DNA from: Frigoribacterium sp. Leaf263
GTDB taxonomy: Bacteria; Actinomycetota; Actinomycetes; Actinomycetales; Microbacteriaceae
Assembly (NCBI RefSeq): GCF_001422285.1
Contig: NZ_LMMO01000001.1
Location: forward strand, 596,370 to 660,369
DNA length: 64,000 nt
Reading direction: 5' to 3'
Shown here: positions 46,212-54,449 of the stretch, in pieces
Position numbering within the stretch: the stretch's first letter is position 1
Layout: every line of letters starts with the position of its first letter
Notes under the pieces: generated by a model
Told to the model about the DNA's origin: nothing
The model's input: only the letters and a program-made list of their open reading frames with translations
The model's database searches: none
Made by a program: the position numbers and the translations under genes

Positions 46212-48473
46212 CTACTTCTTCTTGCGGGGGGTCGCGCCGGTCGAGTTGCGGGCGGCCGAACGGGCCTTGCGGGCGGCGGCGCCGCCCCCGTGGTTGCCCT
46301 TCGCCGAACCCGGGGCGCGGGGGGTCTGCTTCGGGCCGGGCTTCGCGGGCTGGGCGTCCAGGCCGCGCTGCACCGCGCCTCCTTCGATCGCCGCTCCCGA
46401 GCGGCCCGACGGGCCGGCGTCGGCGCCGAGCGCGCCGCCGGCGGACTCCGAGCGGCGACCGGCCGGCTCGAGCGGACGACGCTGCACCGCGGGGCGGATG
46501 GGCTCGCCACGGCGGTCCTGCCCGGGGACGGGGCGCGACCGGCGTCCGTAGAGCACCTCCGACGAGTCGAGCAGCCACGGCACGAGCGAGATCGTCACCC
46601 CGTGCACGAGCATCAGACGCTGGCGGATGCGACGGCTCTTGTGGTTGTGCAGCGCCGCCTCCCACCAGTGGCCGACGATGTAGATGGGCGTGTAGACGGT
46701 GACGACCTCGCTGCCGTGCTCGTCGCGATGCGCCTTGATGTACTTGATCAACGGCATGCTGATGTCGCGATAGGGCGAGGGCACGATGCGCAGCGGCACC
46801 TCGATGTTCTGCTCGGCCCACTGCCGCTGCAGCAGCGCCGTGGCGGTGTCGTCGATGCTGACGTGGATCGCCTCGAGCGACTCGTGCCGTGCCGCGATGG
46901 CGTAGTCGAGCGCCTTCAGCACCGGCTTCTGCATCGTGCCGACCAGCACGATGGCGTGGTCGCCGTGCGAGCCGAACTGCGTCGTCGCGTCGGGCTCGAT
47001 CTCGACCAGCACGTCGCGGTAGTAGCGGTTCACGCCGAGCATCAGCGTGAACAGGATCGGCATGATGACGAACACCAGCCAGGCGCCGTGCGTGAACTTC
47101 GTCACCGTCACCACGATCAGCACCGACGCGGTCAGCAGCGCGCCGAACGCGTTGATGCCCCGGGCGCGGTACACGGCGCCGCGGTCGGCGCAGCCCTCGC
47201 GCAGCATGCGCGTCCAGTGCACGACCATGCCCGTCTGCCCGAGCGTGAACGACACGAACACCCCGATGATGTACAGCTGGATCAGCCCGGTCACGCTCGC
47301 CTGGTACACGAGCAGGATCGCGCACGCGACCAGCGCCAGCACGATCACGCCGTTCGAGTAGATCAGCCGGTCGCCGCGGGTGTTCAGCGCCTTGGGCGCG
47401 TACTGGTCGCGGGCGAGGATCGACCCGAGCAGCGGGAACCCGTTGAACGCCGTGTTCGCCGCGAGCAGCAGCACCGCCGCCGTGCAGGCCTGGATGACGT
47501 AGAAGGGTATGCCGAAGAACGCGCCGCCGAACACCGACGCGGCGATCTGCGCGATGAGGCTGCGCTGCGGCGTGCCCTCGCAGTCGACGAAGCCCTGCAG
47601 ATCGCAGGCGTCCTCCGCGTAGTGCACCTTCGCGATCAGGGCCACCGCGACGAGACCGGCGAACAGCACGATCGCGATGCCGCCCATCAGCACGAGCGTC
47701 TTCTGGGCGTTCTGCACCTTGGGGCGGCGGAACGCGGGCACGCCGTTGGCGATCGCCTCGACGCCGGTCAGAGCCGAGCAGCCGCTCGAGAACGCGCGCA
47801 GCAGCAGCAGGATGAACGCCGCCTGCGTCAGCTGATCGGCCTGCACCGTGTACTCGGCGCTCTCGGCCACGGGCGGGTCGCCGAGGGCGGTCCGCACCAG
47901 CGCGATGACGATCATCACGAAGACGCTCGACACGAACAGGTAGGTCGGCACGGCGAACGCCTTGCTCGACTCGCGGACGCCCCGCAGGTTGACCGCCGCG
48001 AGGGCGATGACGAAGAAGATGGCGAGCTCGACCCGGATCGGCGCCAGCTCGGGCACCGCCGAGATGATGTTGTCGACGCCCGACGCGACCGAGACGGCCA
48101 CGGTCATGACGTAGTCGACCAGCAGCGCCGACGCGACGACCAGGCCGGCCTTCTCGCCGAGGTTGCGGTGCGCGACCTCGTAATCGCCGCCTCCCGAGGG
48201 GTAGGCCTTGATCAGCTGCCGGTACGACGCGACCACGACGAGCAGCAGCACGACGACCGCCACCGCGACCCACGGCGCGAGGGTCAGGAACCCGAGACCG
48301 CCGATCAGCAGGATCATCAGCAGCTCCTGCGGGGCGTACGCCACCGAGCTGAGCGGGTCGCTGGCGAAGATCGGCAGGGCGAGGTGCTTGGGGAGGAGCT
48401 GCCCGTCGAGCTTCTCGGAGGGCAGCGGTTCGCCGATCAGCCACCGCTTCGGCGACCGGGTGTCGTTGGTCAC
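46212..48473 (-). CDS. APC-superfamily permease, KimA-like
   Basis: A 753-aa transporter. It opens RWLIGEPLPSEKLDGQLLPK and LALPIFASDPLSSVAYAPQE, which resembles the KimA (YdaO) branch of APC permeases, known as potassium importers in Firmicutes. There are about twelve membrane segments to residue 450, a cytosolic domain near 490-640, and a disordered Gly-Ala-Arg-Pro tail ending in RKKK. Potassium as substrate is inference; generic databases call such proteins amino-acid permeases. The start is GTG at 48473, with TAGAGT 8 nt upstream (leaderless), so no c-di-AMP riboswitch leader is present. Confidence 0.78.
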   Translation of the reverse strand: MTNDTRSPKRWLIGEPLPSEKLDGQLLPKHLALPIFASDPLSSVAYAPQELLMILLIGGLGFLTLAPWVAVAVVVLLLVVVASYRQLIKAYPSGGGDYEVAHRNLGEKAGLVVASALLVDYVMTVAVSVASGVDNIISAVPELAPIRVELAIFFVIALAAVNLRGVRESSKAFAVPTYLFVSSVFVMIVIALVRTALGDPPVAESAEYTVQADQLTQAAFILLLLRAFSSGCSALTGVEAIANGVPAFRRPKVQNAQKTLVLMGGIAIVLFAGLVAVALIAKVHYAEDACDLQGFVDCEGTPQRSLIAQIAASVFGGAFFGIPFYVIQACTAAVLLLAANTAFNGFPLLGSILARDQYAPKALNTRGDRLIYSNGVIVLALVACAILLVYQASVTGLIQLYIIGVFVSFTLGQTGMVVHWTRMLREGCADRGAVYRARGINAFGALLTASVLIVVTVTKFTHGAWLVFVIMPILFTLMLGVNRYYRDVLVEIEPDATTQFGSHGDHAIVLVGTMQKPVLKALDYAIAARHESLEAIHVSIDDTATALLQRQWAEQNIEVPLRIVPSPYRDISMPLIKYIKAHRDEHGSEVVTVYTPIYIVGHWWEAALHNHKSRRIRQRLMLVHGVTISLVPWLLDSSEVLYGRRSRPVPGQDRRGEPIRPAVQRRPLEPAGRRSESAGGALGADAGPSGRSGAAIEGGAVQRGLDAQPAKPGPKQTPRAPGSAKGNHGGGAAARKARSAARNSTGATPRKKK

Positions 48474-48618
48474 GAGCGGCGACTCTACTCCGTGCCGAGG
48501 GCCTGTCAACCACGGCGACGGCCGGGATATTCCCCGGTCACGCGCCGGTTCACCGAACCGTCCCGTTCTGTCTGCGCGCAACGGCCAGCGAGGCGGGCCC
48601 GAGCCGAGGAGGCGCGGG

Positions 48619-49245
48619 TCAGGTCGCGACGGCCACCGGCGTCGATCCCGTCGTCGCCGCCGCCGCCCGCCGACGTGCGAAGAGCGGCAGGGTGATCGCG
48701 ACCAGAGGGCCGATCAGGAGGGCCTCGGCGGCCGTGCCGATGCCGACCTGCCCGCCGAGCAGCCAGCCCGCGGCCAGGACCGTGACCTCGATCGCCGTGC
48801 GGGCCACCCCGACTCGCCACCCGAGGCGCCGGTGCAGACCGAGCATGAGGCCGTCGCGGGGCCCCGGGCCGAAGTCGGCCCCGATGTAGAGGCCGCTCGC
48901 GACGGCCAGCAGCAGCAGTCCGCCCGCGAAGGTCAGCCCCTGCGCCCACCAGACGCTCTGCTGCGGCAGGACGTGCAGCCCGAAGTCGGCCACCGGGCCG
49001 ATCGACAGCGTGTTGGCGACCGTGCCGAAGCGCGGCCGCTGCCTGAGCGGGATCCAGAGCACCAGCACGACGAGGCTCGTCAGGAACGTCACGAGCCCGA
49101 AGCTGAGCCCCGTGTGCTTCGAGAGCCCCTGCGTCAGGACGTCCCACGGCGCGACCCCGACGCCGGCACGCACCATCAGCGCGATGGCGAAGCCGTAGGC
49201 GAAGAGGCCGACGGCGAGACGGAGGAGGCGGTGGATCAGGGGCAT
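48619..49245 (-). CDS. YczE/YitT-type integral membrane protein
   Basis: A 208-aa protein with five to six membrane segments. YGFAIALMVRAGVGVAPWDVL and ASGLYIGADFGPGPRDGLML are hallmarks of the YczE family, whose genes are often paired with MocR-type regulators as here. Function is unknown; a transport role linked to vitamin B6 or thiol metabolism has been proposed for relatives. ATG at 49245 is chosen over an earlier in-frame start at 49281, which would overlap the regulatory repeats. Confidence 0.8.
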   Translation of the reverse strand: MPLIHRLLRLAVGLFAYGFAIALMVRAGVGVAPWDVLTQGLSKHTGLSFGLVTFLTSLVVLVLWIPLRQRPRFGTVANTLSIGPVADFGLHVLPQQSVWWAQGLTFAGGLLLLAVASGLYIGADFGPGPRDGLMLGLHRRLGWRVGVARTAIEVTVLAAGWLLGGQVGIGTAAEALLIGPLVAITLPLFARRRAAAATTGSTPVAVAT

Positions 49246-49253
49246 GACAGCGA

Positions 49254-49301
49254 TCCAATCGTCGATGTGGCCTGGTGGCAAGAGTCCAATCGACCTAGGG
49301 T
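49254..49301. promoter_or_regulatory. yczE/mocR control region with two direct repeats
   Basis: TCCAATCG occurs at 49254-49261 and again at 49285-49292, 31 bp apart, close to three helical turns. MocR-family regulators bind direct repeats. The second copy abuts the mocR -10 box TAGGGT (49296-49301), which lies 6 nt before the GTG start, so autoregulation is likely. Confidence 0.5.
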
Positions 49302-49307
49302 GGCACC

Positions 49308-50780
49308 GTGACCCACATCGACCCCGGTGCCGCCTCCGTCTCCGCCCGCGCTCTGGGGGTGCTGCTGGACTCGTGGCGCGCCTCCTCGGCTCCCGGGTAT
49401 CTGGCGCTCGCCGACCGCATCCGGCTCCTCGTGCTCGACGGGCGCCTGCCGGTCGGCACGCGCCTGCCGTCCGAACGCGACCTCAGCGCGCACCTCGGCG
49501 TCAGCCGCACCACGGTCGCCGCCGCCTACGCCGCCCTGCGCGACGGCGGTCACATCGACAGCGTGCGGGGGAGCGGCAGCGTCGTCCGGCTGCCGACCCG
49601 CATCGCCCTGCCGCGACCGACCTCGACCGAGGGGCTGCTCGACCTCACCAAGGCCGCCCTGCCCGCCGCCGAGGGCATCGCCGAGGCGGCCCAGCGCGCG
49701 GCCGGCCGGCTCGGCGCGTACCTCGGCGACTCGGGCTACGACCAGATCGGCAGGCCCGTGCTGCGCGAGGCCATCGCCGAGCGGTACCGCAGGCGCGGGC
49801 TCGAGACGAGCGCCGACCAGATCGTCGTCACGCTCGGGGCGCAGCACGCCATCGCCCTGCTCGCCCGCGTGCTGGTCGGCCGCGGCGACCGGGCCGTCGT
49901 CGAGGCGCCCGGCTACCCCCACGCGTTCGAGGCGCTGCGGGTCGCCGGGGCGCGACTCGTCCCCGTCAGCGTCACCGTCGACGGCGGGTGGGACGAGCCG
50001 GCGCTGATGCAGACGCTCCGCCGCACGAGCCCGCCGGTCGCGTACCTCATGCCCGACTTCCACAACCCGACCGGCGCCACGATGCCCGCCGAGCAGCGGG
50101 CGCGCGTGCTCGAGGCGGCGGCGGCCGAGGGGACGATCGTCGTGGTCGACGAGACGATGGCGGAACTGGCGATCGACGGGGTCGGTGCCGGTGCTGGTGC
50201 TGGTGCCGGCGCTGGTGCCGGGCGGCCCTTGCCGATGGCGGCGTACGGGCGGGCCGTATCGATCGGGTCGGTCGGCAAGTCGCTCTGGGGCGGGCTGCGC
50301 ATCGGCTGGATCCGCGCCGACCGGCCGCTCGTCGACCGCCTCGTCCGCGCACGCTCGGCCGGCGACCTCGGCACCCCCGTGCTCGAGCAGCTCGTCGTCG
50401 CCGAGCTGCTCGCCGACCTCGACACCGTGCTGGAGGCGCGGGCCGCGCACCTGAGACGAGGTCGCGACCGCGTCGTCGCCGGCCTCCGCAGCGCGTTCCC
50501 CTCGTGGGACGTCCCGTCGCCCGCGGGCGGGCTCAGCACCTGGGTCGGACTCGGCGCGCCCGTCAGCTCGCAGCTGACCCTCGCCGCGCGCCGCGAGGGC
50601 CTGCTGCTCGCGGCCGGGCCCGTGTTCGGCGTCGACGGCGCGTTCGAGCGGTTCCTCCGCGTGCCGTTCTCGTACGGCGAGACCGAGACGGACCGCGCGC
50701 TCGCGGCCCTGCGCTCGGCGTGGGACGGCATCGACGGCGTGCAGGCGCCGGCCTCGCCGCTGCTGGCCGAGGTGGTCTGA
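49308..50780 (+). CDS. MocR/PdxR-type regulator (GntR HTH fused to aminotransferase domain)
   Basis: A 490-aa PLP-dependent regulator. The winged helix (about 25-95) has LPVGTRLPSERDLSAHLGVSR. The class I aminotransferase-like domain follows; the PLP lysine is in SIGSVGKSLWGGLRIGW and the cofactor-holding aspartate region is MPDFHNPTGATMP. A run of Gly-Ala pairs (about 293-305) is coded by six GGYGCY units. The start is leaderless GTG at 49308. It probably controls the divergent yczE, as YczR does in other bacteria. Confidence 0.9.
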   Translation: MTHIDPGAASVSARALGVLLDSWRASSAPGYLALADRIRLLVLDGRLPVGTRLPSERDLSAHLGVSRTTVAAAYAALRDGGHIDSVRGSGSVVRLPTRIALPRPTSTEGLLDLTKAALPAAEGIAEAAQRAAGRLGAYLGDSGYDQIGRPVLREAIAERYRRRGLETSADQIVVTLGAQHAIALLARVLVGRGDRAVVEAPGYPHAFEALRVAGARLVPVSVTVDGGWDEPALMQTLRRTSPPVAYLMPDFHNPTGATMPAEQRARVLEAAAAEGTIVVVDETMAELAIDGVGAGAGAGAGAGAGRPLPMAAYGRAVSIGSVGKSLWGGLRIGWIRADRPLVDRLVRARSAGDLGTPVLEQLVVAELLADLDTVLEARAAHLRRGRDRVVAGLRSAFPSWDVPSPAGGLSTWVGLGAPVSSQLTLAARREGLLLAAGPVFGVDGAFERFLRVPFSYGETETDRALAALRSAWDGIDGVQAPASPLLAEVV

Positions 50781-50883
50781 GGGTCGCCTGGTCGGAGCCG
50801 CCCCGCACCTCCTCGGCTTCGGTCGATCCCGTCCACAGGCGGGTATGAGGGGGCCGCCAGTTCCCAGAGAGAGTGGTGACAAT

Positions 50884-50918
50884 GGGAGGCGCGGTGGACG
50901 TCGTGCACCGCGCCTCCC
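50884..50918 (+). terminator. Terminator after the MocR gene, made of two opposed dispersed repeats
   Basis: GGGAGGCGCGGTG and CACCGCGCCTCCC form a perfect 13-bp stem around a 9-nt loop, followed by TCTCTCTCCTCTTG. It ends about 30 nt before the RND gene and would separate it from mocR. A variant repeat, CCGCACCTCCTCGGCTTC, lies at 50803-50820. Confidence 0.7.
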
Positions 50919-50946
50919 TCTCTCTCCTCTTGACCACCGGAGTCCC

Positions 50947-53900
50947 GTGCATCTGCTGTCCGTCTTCAGTCTCCGCAACCGCGCACTGATCGCCCTCGTC
51001 ACGATCGTCGTCGCCGTCTTCGGCGGGGTCGCTCTCACGTCGCTGAAGCAGGAGCTGGCGCCCAACGTCCAGTTCCCGCAGATCGCCATCGTCAGCTCGT
51101 ACCCGGGGGCCACGCCCGAGGTCGTCAACGACGACGTCTCGACGCCGATCGAGCAGGCGGTGCAGATCATCCCGGGGCTGGAGGGCACCACCGCGACGTC
51201 GAGCACCTCGACCAGCACCGTCTCGGCGGAGTTCACCTACGGCACGGACCTCGATAACGCCGAGCAGAAGATCCAGTCGGCGATCAACCGGCTGACCCTG
51301 CCCGACGCCGTCGACACCCAGGTCGTCACCGGCAGCCTCGACGACCTGCCGATCATCCAGATCGCCGTCACCGGGTACGACGACTCCGACGCCCAGCAGC
51401 TCGTCGACCGGCTGACGAACACGACCGTGCCCGACCTGCAGAAGCTCGACGGGGTGCGCGAGGCATCCATCTACGGCGACGCCGGGCAGCGCGTCACCAT
51501 CACCCCCGACCGCGATGCGCTCGCCGCCGCCGGTCTGACGACGCAGGCGTTCCAGGACGCCCTCGACGCCAACGGGCAGCTGATCCCCGGCGGCACCATC
51601 ACCCAAGACGGACAGACGCTGTCGATCCAGGCCGGTCAGCGCATCACGAGCGCCGATCAGGTCGCCGCCCTGCCGCTGCTCGGCGGCAGCTCCGCCGTCA
51701 CCGTCGACGACGTCGCCGACGTGGCGCTGACCTCGGCGCCGGTCACCTCGATCAGCCGCGTCAACGGCGAGCCCGCCCTCACGGTCGCGGTCACGAAGAC
51801 GCTCGACGCCAACACGGTCGACGTCTCCGAGACGGTGCGCGACGCGATCCCCGCCCTCGCCACCGACCTCGGCGACGGCGTCGACCTGACCGTCGTCTTC
51901 GACCAGGCGCCGTTCATCCAGCAGTCGATCGACAGCCTCGCGACCGAGGGGCTGCTCGGCCTCGTCTTCGCCGTGATCGTCATCCTGGTGTTCCTGCTGT
52001 CGATCCGATCGACGATCGTCACGGCCATCAGCATCCCCACCAGCGTGCTCATCACGTTCATCGGGCTGCAGGCGGCCGACTACACGCTCAACATCCTCAC
52101 CCTCGGCGCCCTCACGATCGCGATCGGCCGCGTCGTCGACGACAGCATCGTCGTCATCGAGAACATCAAGCGGCACCTGACCTCGGGCGCCGACCGGCTG
52201 CAGGCCATCACCGTCGGCGTCCGCGAGGTCGCCGGCGCCATCACCGCCTCGACCGTCACCACCGTCGTGGTGTTCCTGCCGCTCGCGTTCGTCGGCAACA
52301 TCACCGGCGAGCTGTTCCGACCGTTCGCCCTGACGGTCACCATCGCCCTCGTCGCCTCGCTGTTCGTCGCCCTGACGATCGTGCCCGTGCTGGCGTACTG
52401 GTTCCTGCGGGCGCCGAAGACGCACAAGCACGCGGGTGCCGCGGGTGCGGGCTCCTCCTCCGGGGCCGAGGCGGTCGAGGTGCTGACGACCCGCGCCTCC
52501 GACCCCTCCGCCGGGGCGCCCCTCGACCGTCTGCGCCGGGTCTACGTGCCGGTGCTGCGCGGCACCCTGCGTCGGCCCGTCGTCACGATCGTCGTCGCCG
52601 TGCTGATCCTCGGCGGGACGGCCGCGGCCGTGCCCTTCATGAAGACGAACTTCCTGGGCGCGAGCGGGCAGAACACGTTCAGCGTCACCCAGACGCTCGC
52701 CCCGGCGACGAGCCTCGACGCGCAGTCCGACGCGGCCACCCAGGTCGAGGAGGCCCTCGACGGAGTCGACGGCATCGAGACCGTGCAGCTGACCATCGGG
52801 TCGAGCGGCACCTCGATCGCCAGCTTCTTCGGCGGGACGGGCGACAGCACCGTCACCTACTCGATCACCACCGACGAGAGCGCCGATCAGGACGCCCTCC
52901 AGGCCGACGTGCGCGACCGGCTCGACGGGCTGGGCGACGTGGGCGACATCGAGGTCACGGCCTCGAGCGGATTCGGCACGAGCAACGACATCTCGATCGA
53001 CGTCTCGGCGCCCGACCCCGAGACGCTGCAGTCGGCGACCGACACGGTGCTCTCGACCGTGCGCGATCTGCCCGGCACGGCCGAGGCGAACTCGAACCTC
53101 GCGTCGGCCCAGCCGATCATCGGCGTGCAGATCGACCGCGACGACGCGGCGGCGCTCGGCCTCAGCGAGGTCGCGGTCGGCGCCATCGTGTCACAGGCCG
53201 TGCAGCCGCTGCAGGTCGGCTCGATCGAGATCGACGACAGCTCGATCGACGTCTACACCGTCGCTCCGACGCCCCCGGCGAACCTCGACGAGCTCCGCGC
53301 CGTCGAGGTGCCCGGCCCCACCGGGCCGGTTCGCCTCGACTCGATCGCGACGATCGACGAGACCACGGGGCCCACCTCGGTCACGACCGCCGACGCCGTC
53401 CGCACGGCGACCGTCACCGTCACCCCGTCGGGCGACGACCTGTCGACCGCCAGCACGGAGGTGACCGACGCGCTCGCCGGTCTCGACCTGCCCGCCGGCG
53501 CCGACACCGAGATCGGCGGGGTCACGGCCGACCAGGCGAACGCGTTCTCGCAGCTCGGCCTGGCCGTGCTGATCGCGATCCTGATCGTGTACATCGTCAT
53601 GGTGGCGACGTTCCGCAGCCTGCTGCAGCCGTTCCTCCTGCTGGTGTCGATCCCGTTCGCGGCGACCGGTGCGATCCTGCTGCAGATCGCCTCGGGCGTC
53701 CCGCTCGGCGTCGCCTCGCTGATCGGCGTGCTGATGCTCGTGGGCATCGTGGTGACGAACGCGATCGTGCTCATCGACCTGGTGAACCAGTACCGCACCC
53801 GCGGTCTCCGCGTGCGCGAGGCCCTGCTCGAGGGCGCGTCGCGGCGGTTGCGGCCGATCCTCATGACGGCGACCGCGACGATCTTCGCGCTGCTGCCGAT

Positions 53901-54069
53901 GGCGCTCGGCATCACCGGCCACGGCGGGTTCATCTCGCAGCCGCTCGCGATCGTCGTCATCGGCGGGCTCGTGTCGTCGACGGTGCTGACGCTGGTCGTG
54001 CTGCCGGTGCTGTACTACCTGGTCGAGGGTGCGCGCGAGCGCCGTGCGGAGCGGCGCGCCGCCGCGTAG
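50947..54069 (+). CDS. RND-family efflux permease (AcrB/SwrC-like)
   Basis: A 1040-aa RND transporter driven by the proton gradient. It has the N-terminal membrane helix, two large extracellular loops and two six-helix bundles. The helix-4 proton-relay segment is TIAIGRVVDDSIVVIENIKRHL with the paired aspartates. As in Gram-positive SwrC/YerP there is no outer-membrane partner, and no membrane-fusion-protein gene is adjacent. The linker around 500-525 (AGAGSSSGAEAVEVL) contains a dispersed repeat. GTG at 50947 has GGAG 5-6 nt upstream. The substrate is unknown; lipopeptides or biocides are typical. Confidence 0.9.
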   Translation: MHLLSVFSLRNRALIALVTIVVAVFGGVALTSLKQELAPNVQFPQIAIVSSYPGATPEVVNDDVSTPIEQAVQIIPGLEGTTATSSTSTSTVSAEFTYGTDLDNAEQKIQSAINRLTLPDAVDTQVVTGSLDDLPIIQIAVTGYDDSDAQQLVDRLTNTTVPDLQKLDGVREASIYGDAGQRVTITPDRDALAAAGLTTQAFQDALDANGQLIPGGTITQDGQTLSIQAGQRITSADQVAALPLLGGSSAVTVDDVADVALTSAPVTSISRVNGEPALTVAVTKTLDANTVDVSETVRDAIPALATDLGDGVDLTVVFDQAPFIQQSIDSLATEGLLGLVFAVIVILVFLLSIRSTIVTAISIPTSVLITFIGLQAADYTLNILTLGALTIAIGRVVDDSIVVIENIKRHLTSGADRLQAITVGVREVAGAITASTVTTVVVFLPLAFVGNITGELFRPFALTVTIALVASLFVALTIVPVLAYWFLRAPKTHKHAGAAGAGSSSGAEAVEVLTTRASDPSAGAPLDRLRRVYVPVLRGTLRRPVVTIVVAVLILGGTAAAVPFMKTNFLGASGQNTFSVTQTLAPATSLDAQSDAATQVEEALDGVDGIETVQLTIGSSGTSIASFFGGTGDSTVTYSITTDESADQDALQADVRDRLDGLGDVGDIEVTASSGFGTSNDISIDVSAPDPETLQSATDTVLSTVRDLPGTAEANSNLASAQPIIGVQIDRDDAAALGLSEVAVGAIVSQAVQPLQVGSIEIDDSSIDVYTVAPTPPANLDELRAVEVPGPTGPVRLDSIATIDETTGPTSVTTADAVRTATVTVTPSGDDLSTASTEVTDALAGLDLPAGADTEIGGVTADQANAFSQLGLAVLIAILIVYIVMVATFRSLLQPFLLLVSIPFAATGAILLQIASGVPLGVASLIGVLMLVGIVVTNAIVLIDLVNQYRTRGLRVREALLEGASRRLRPILMTATATIFALLPMALGITGHGGFISQPLAIVVIGGLVSSTVLTLVVLPVLYYLVEGARERRAERRAAA

Positions 54070-54449
54070 GCGGCGCGCGGCCGGGGCGCCGGGGCAGGTT
54101 CTGGCCGAGAAGGGACGAAGCGCTTCGCGGCCGCAGCGCGTTTCGTCCCTCTCGGCGCATTTCGCCTGGCGGGCCGGGCGGGGCCGGGCCGGGCGGGAGT
54201 GAGGCGGTGTATGGGGGCTTTTGCCGGAGGCGCGGGTCGGGTATCGTCGTCTGGTCGGCTCAAGACACCGCGCCTGTGGCGCGACTGCACCGCCCGCTCG
54301 TCACGACGGGGGTGCGCATGAGGGTTTGTAAGTCTTGTGGGCCGGATTCCCGTCGGATCTCGGCGGGATGAATTCACGATTGTGAACGGTCCTGGTCAAC
54401 GGCTGCCCGGGTATTTCTTCGCGTCATCCGCAAGCCCGGAAAGAAACTC
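54070..54449. other. Intergenic region between RND pump and DEAD-box helicase
   Basis: 380 bp without a gene. It contains the RND terminator (54104-54156), a dispersed-repeat copy (54226-54235), a likely -10 box TATCGT at 54242-54247 and then a leader of about 195 nt before the helicase ATG. A long leader is common for cold-induced RNA helicases and may hold autoregulatory structure; none was resolved by eye. Confidence 0.5.
54104..54156 (+). terminator. Terminator after the RND gene
   Basis: GCCGAGAAGGGACGAA (54104-54119) pairs with TTCGTCCCTCTCGGC (54142-54156) with one bulged base. The 22-nt loop is itself self-complementary (GAAGCGCTTC). Confidence 0.7.

Noticed and set aside
46290-48695. 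Long plus-strand open frame opposite the KimA-like permease
   Set aside because: Translation is a His/Asp/Arg-rich low-complexity shadow; the minus-strand frame encodes a clear membrane transporter.
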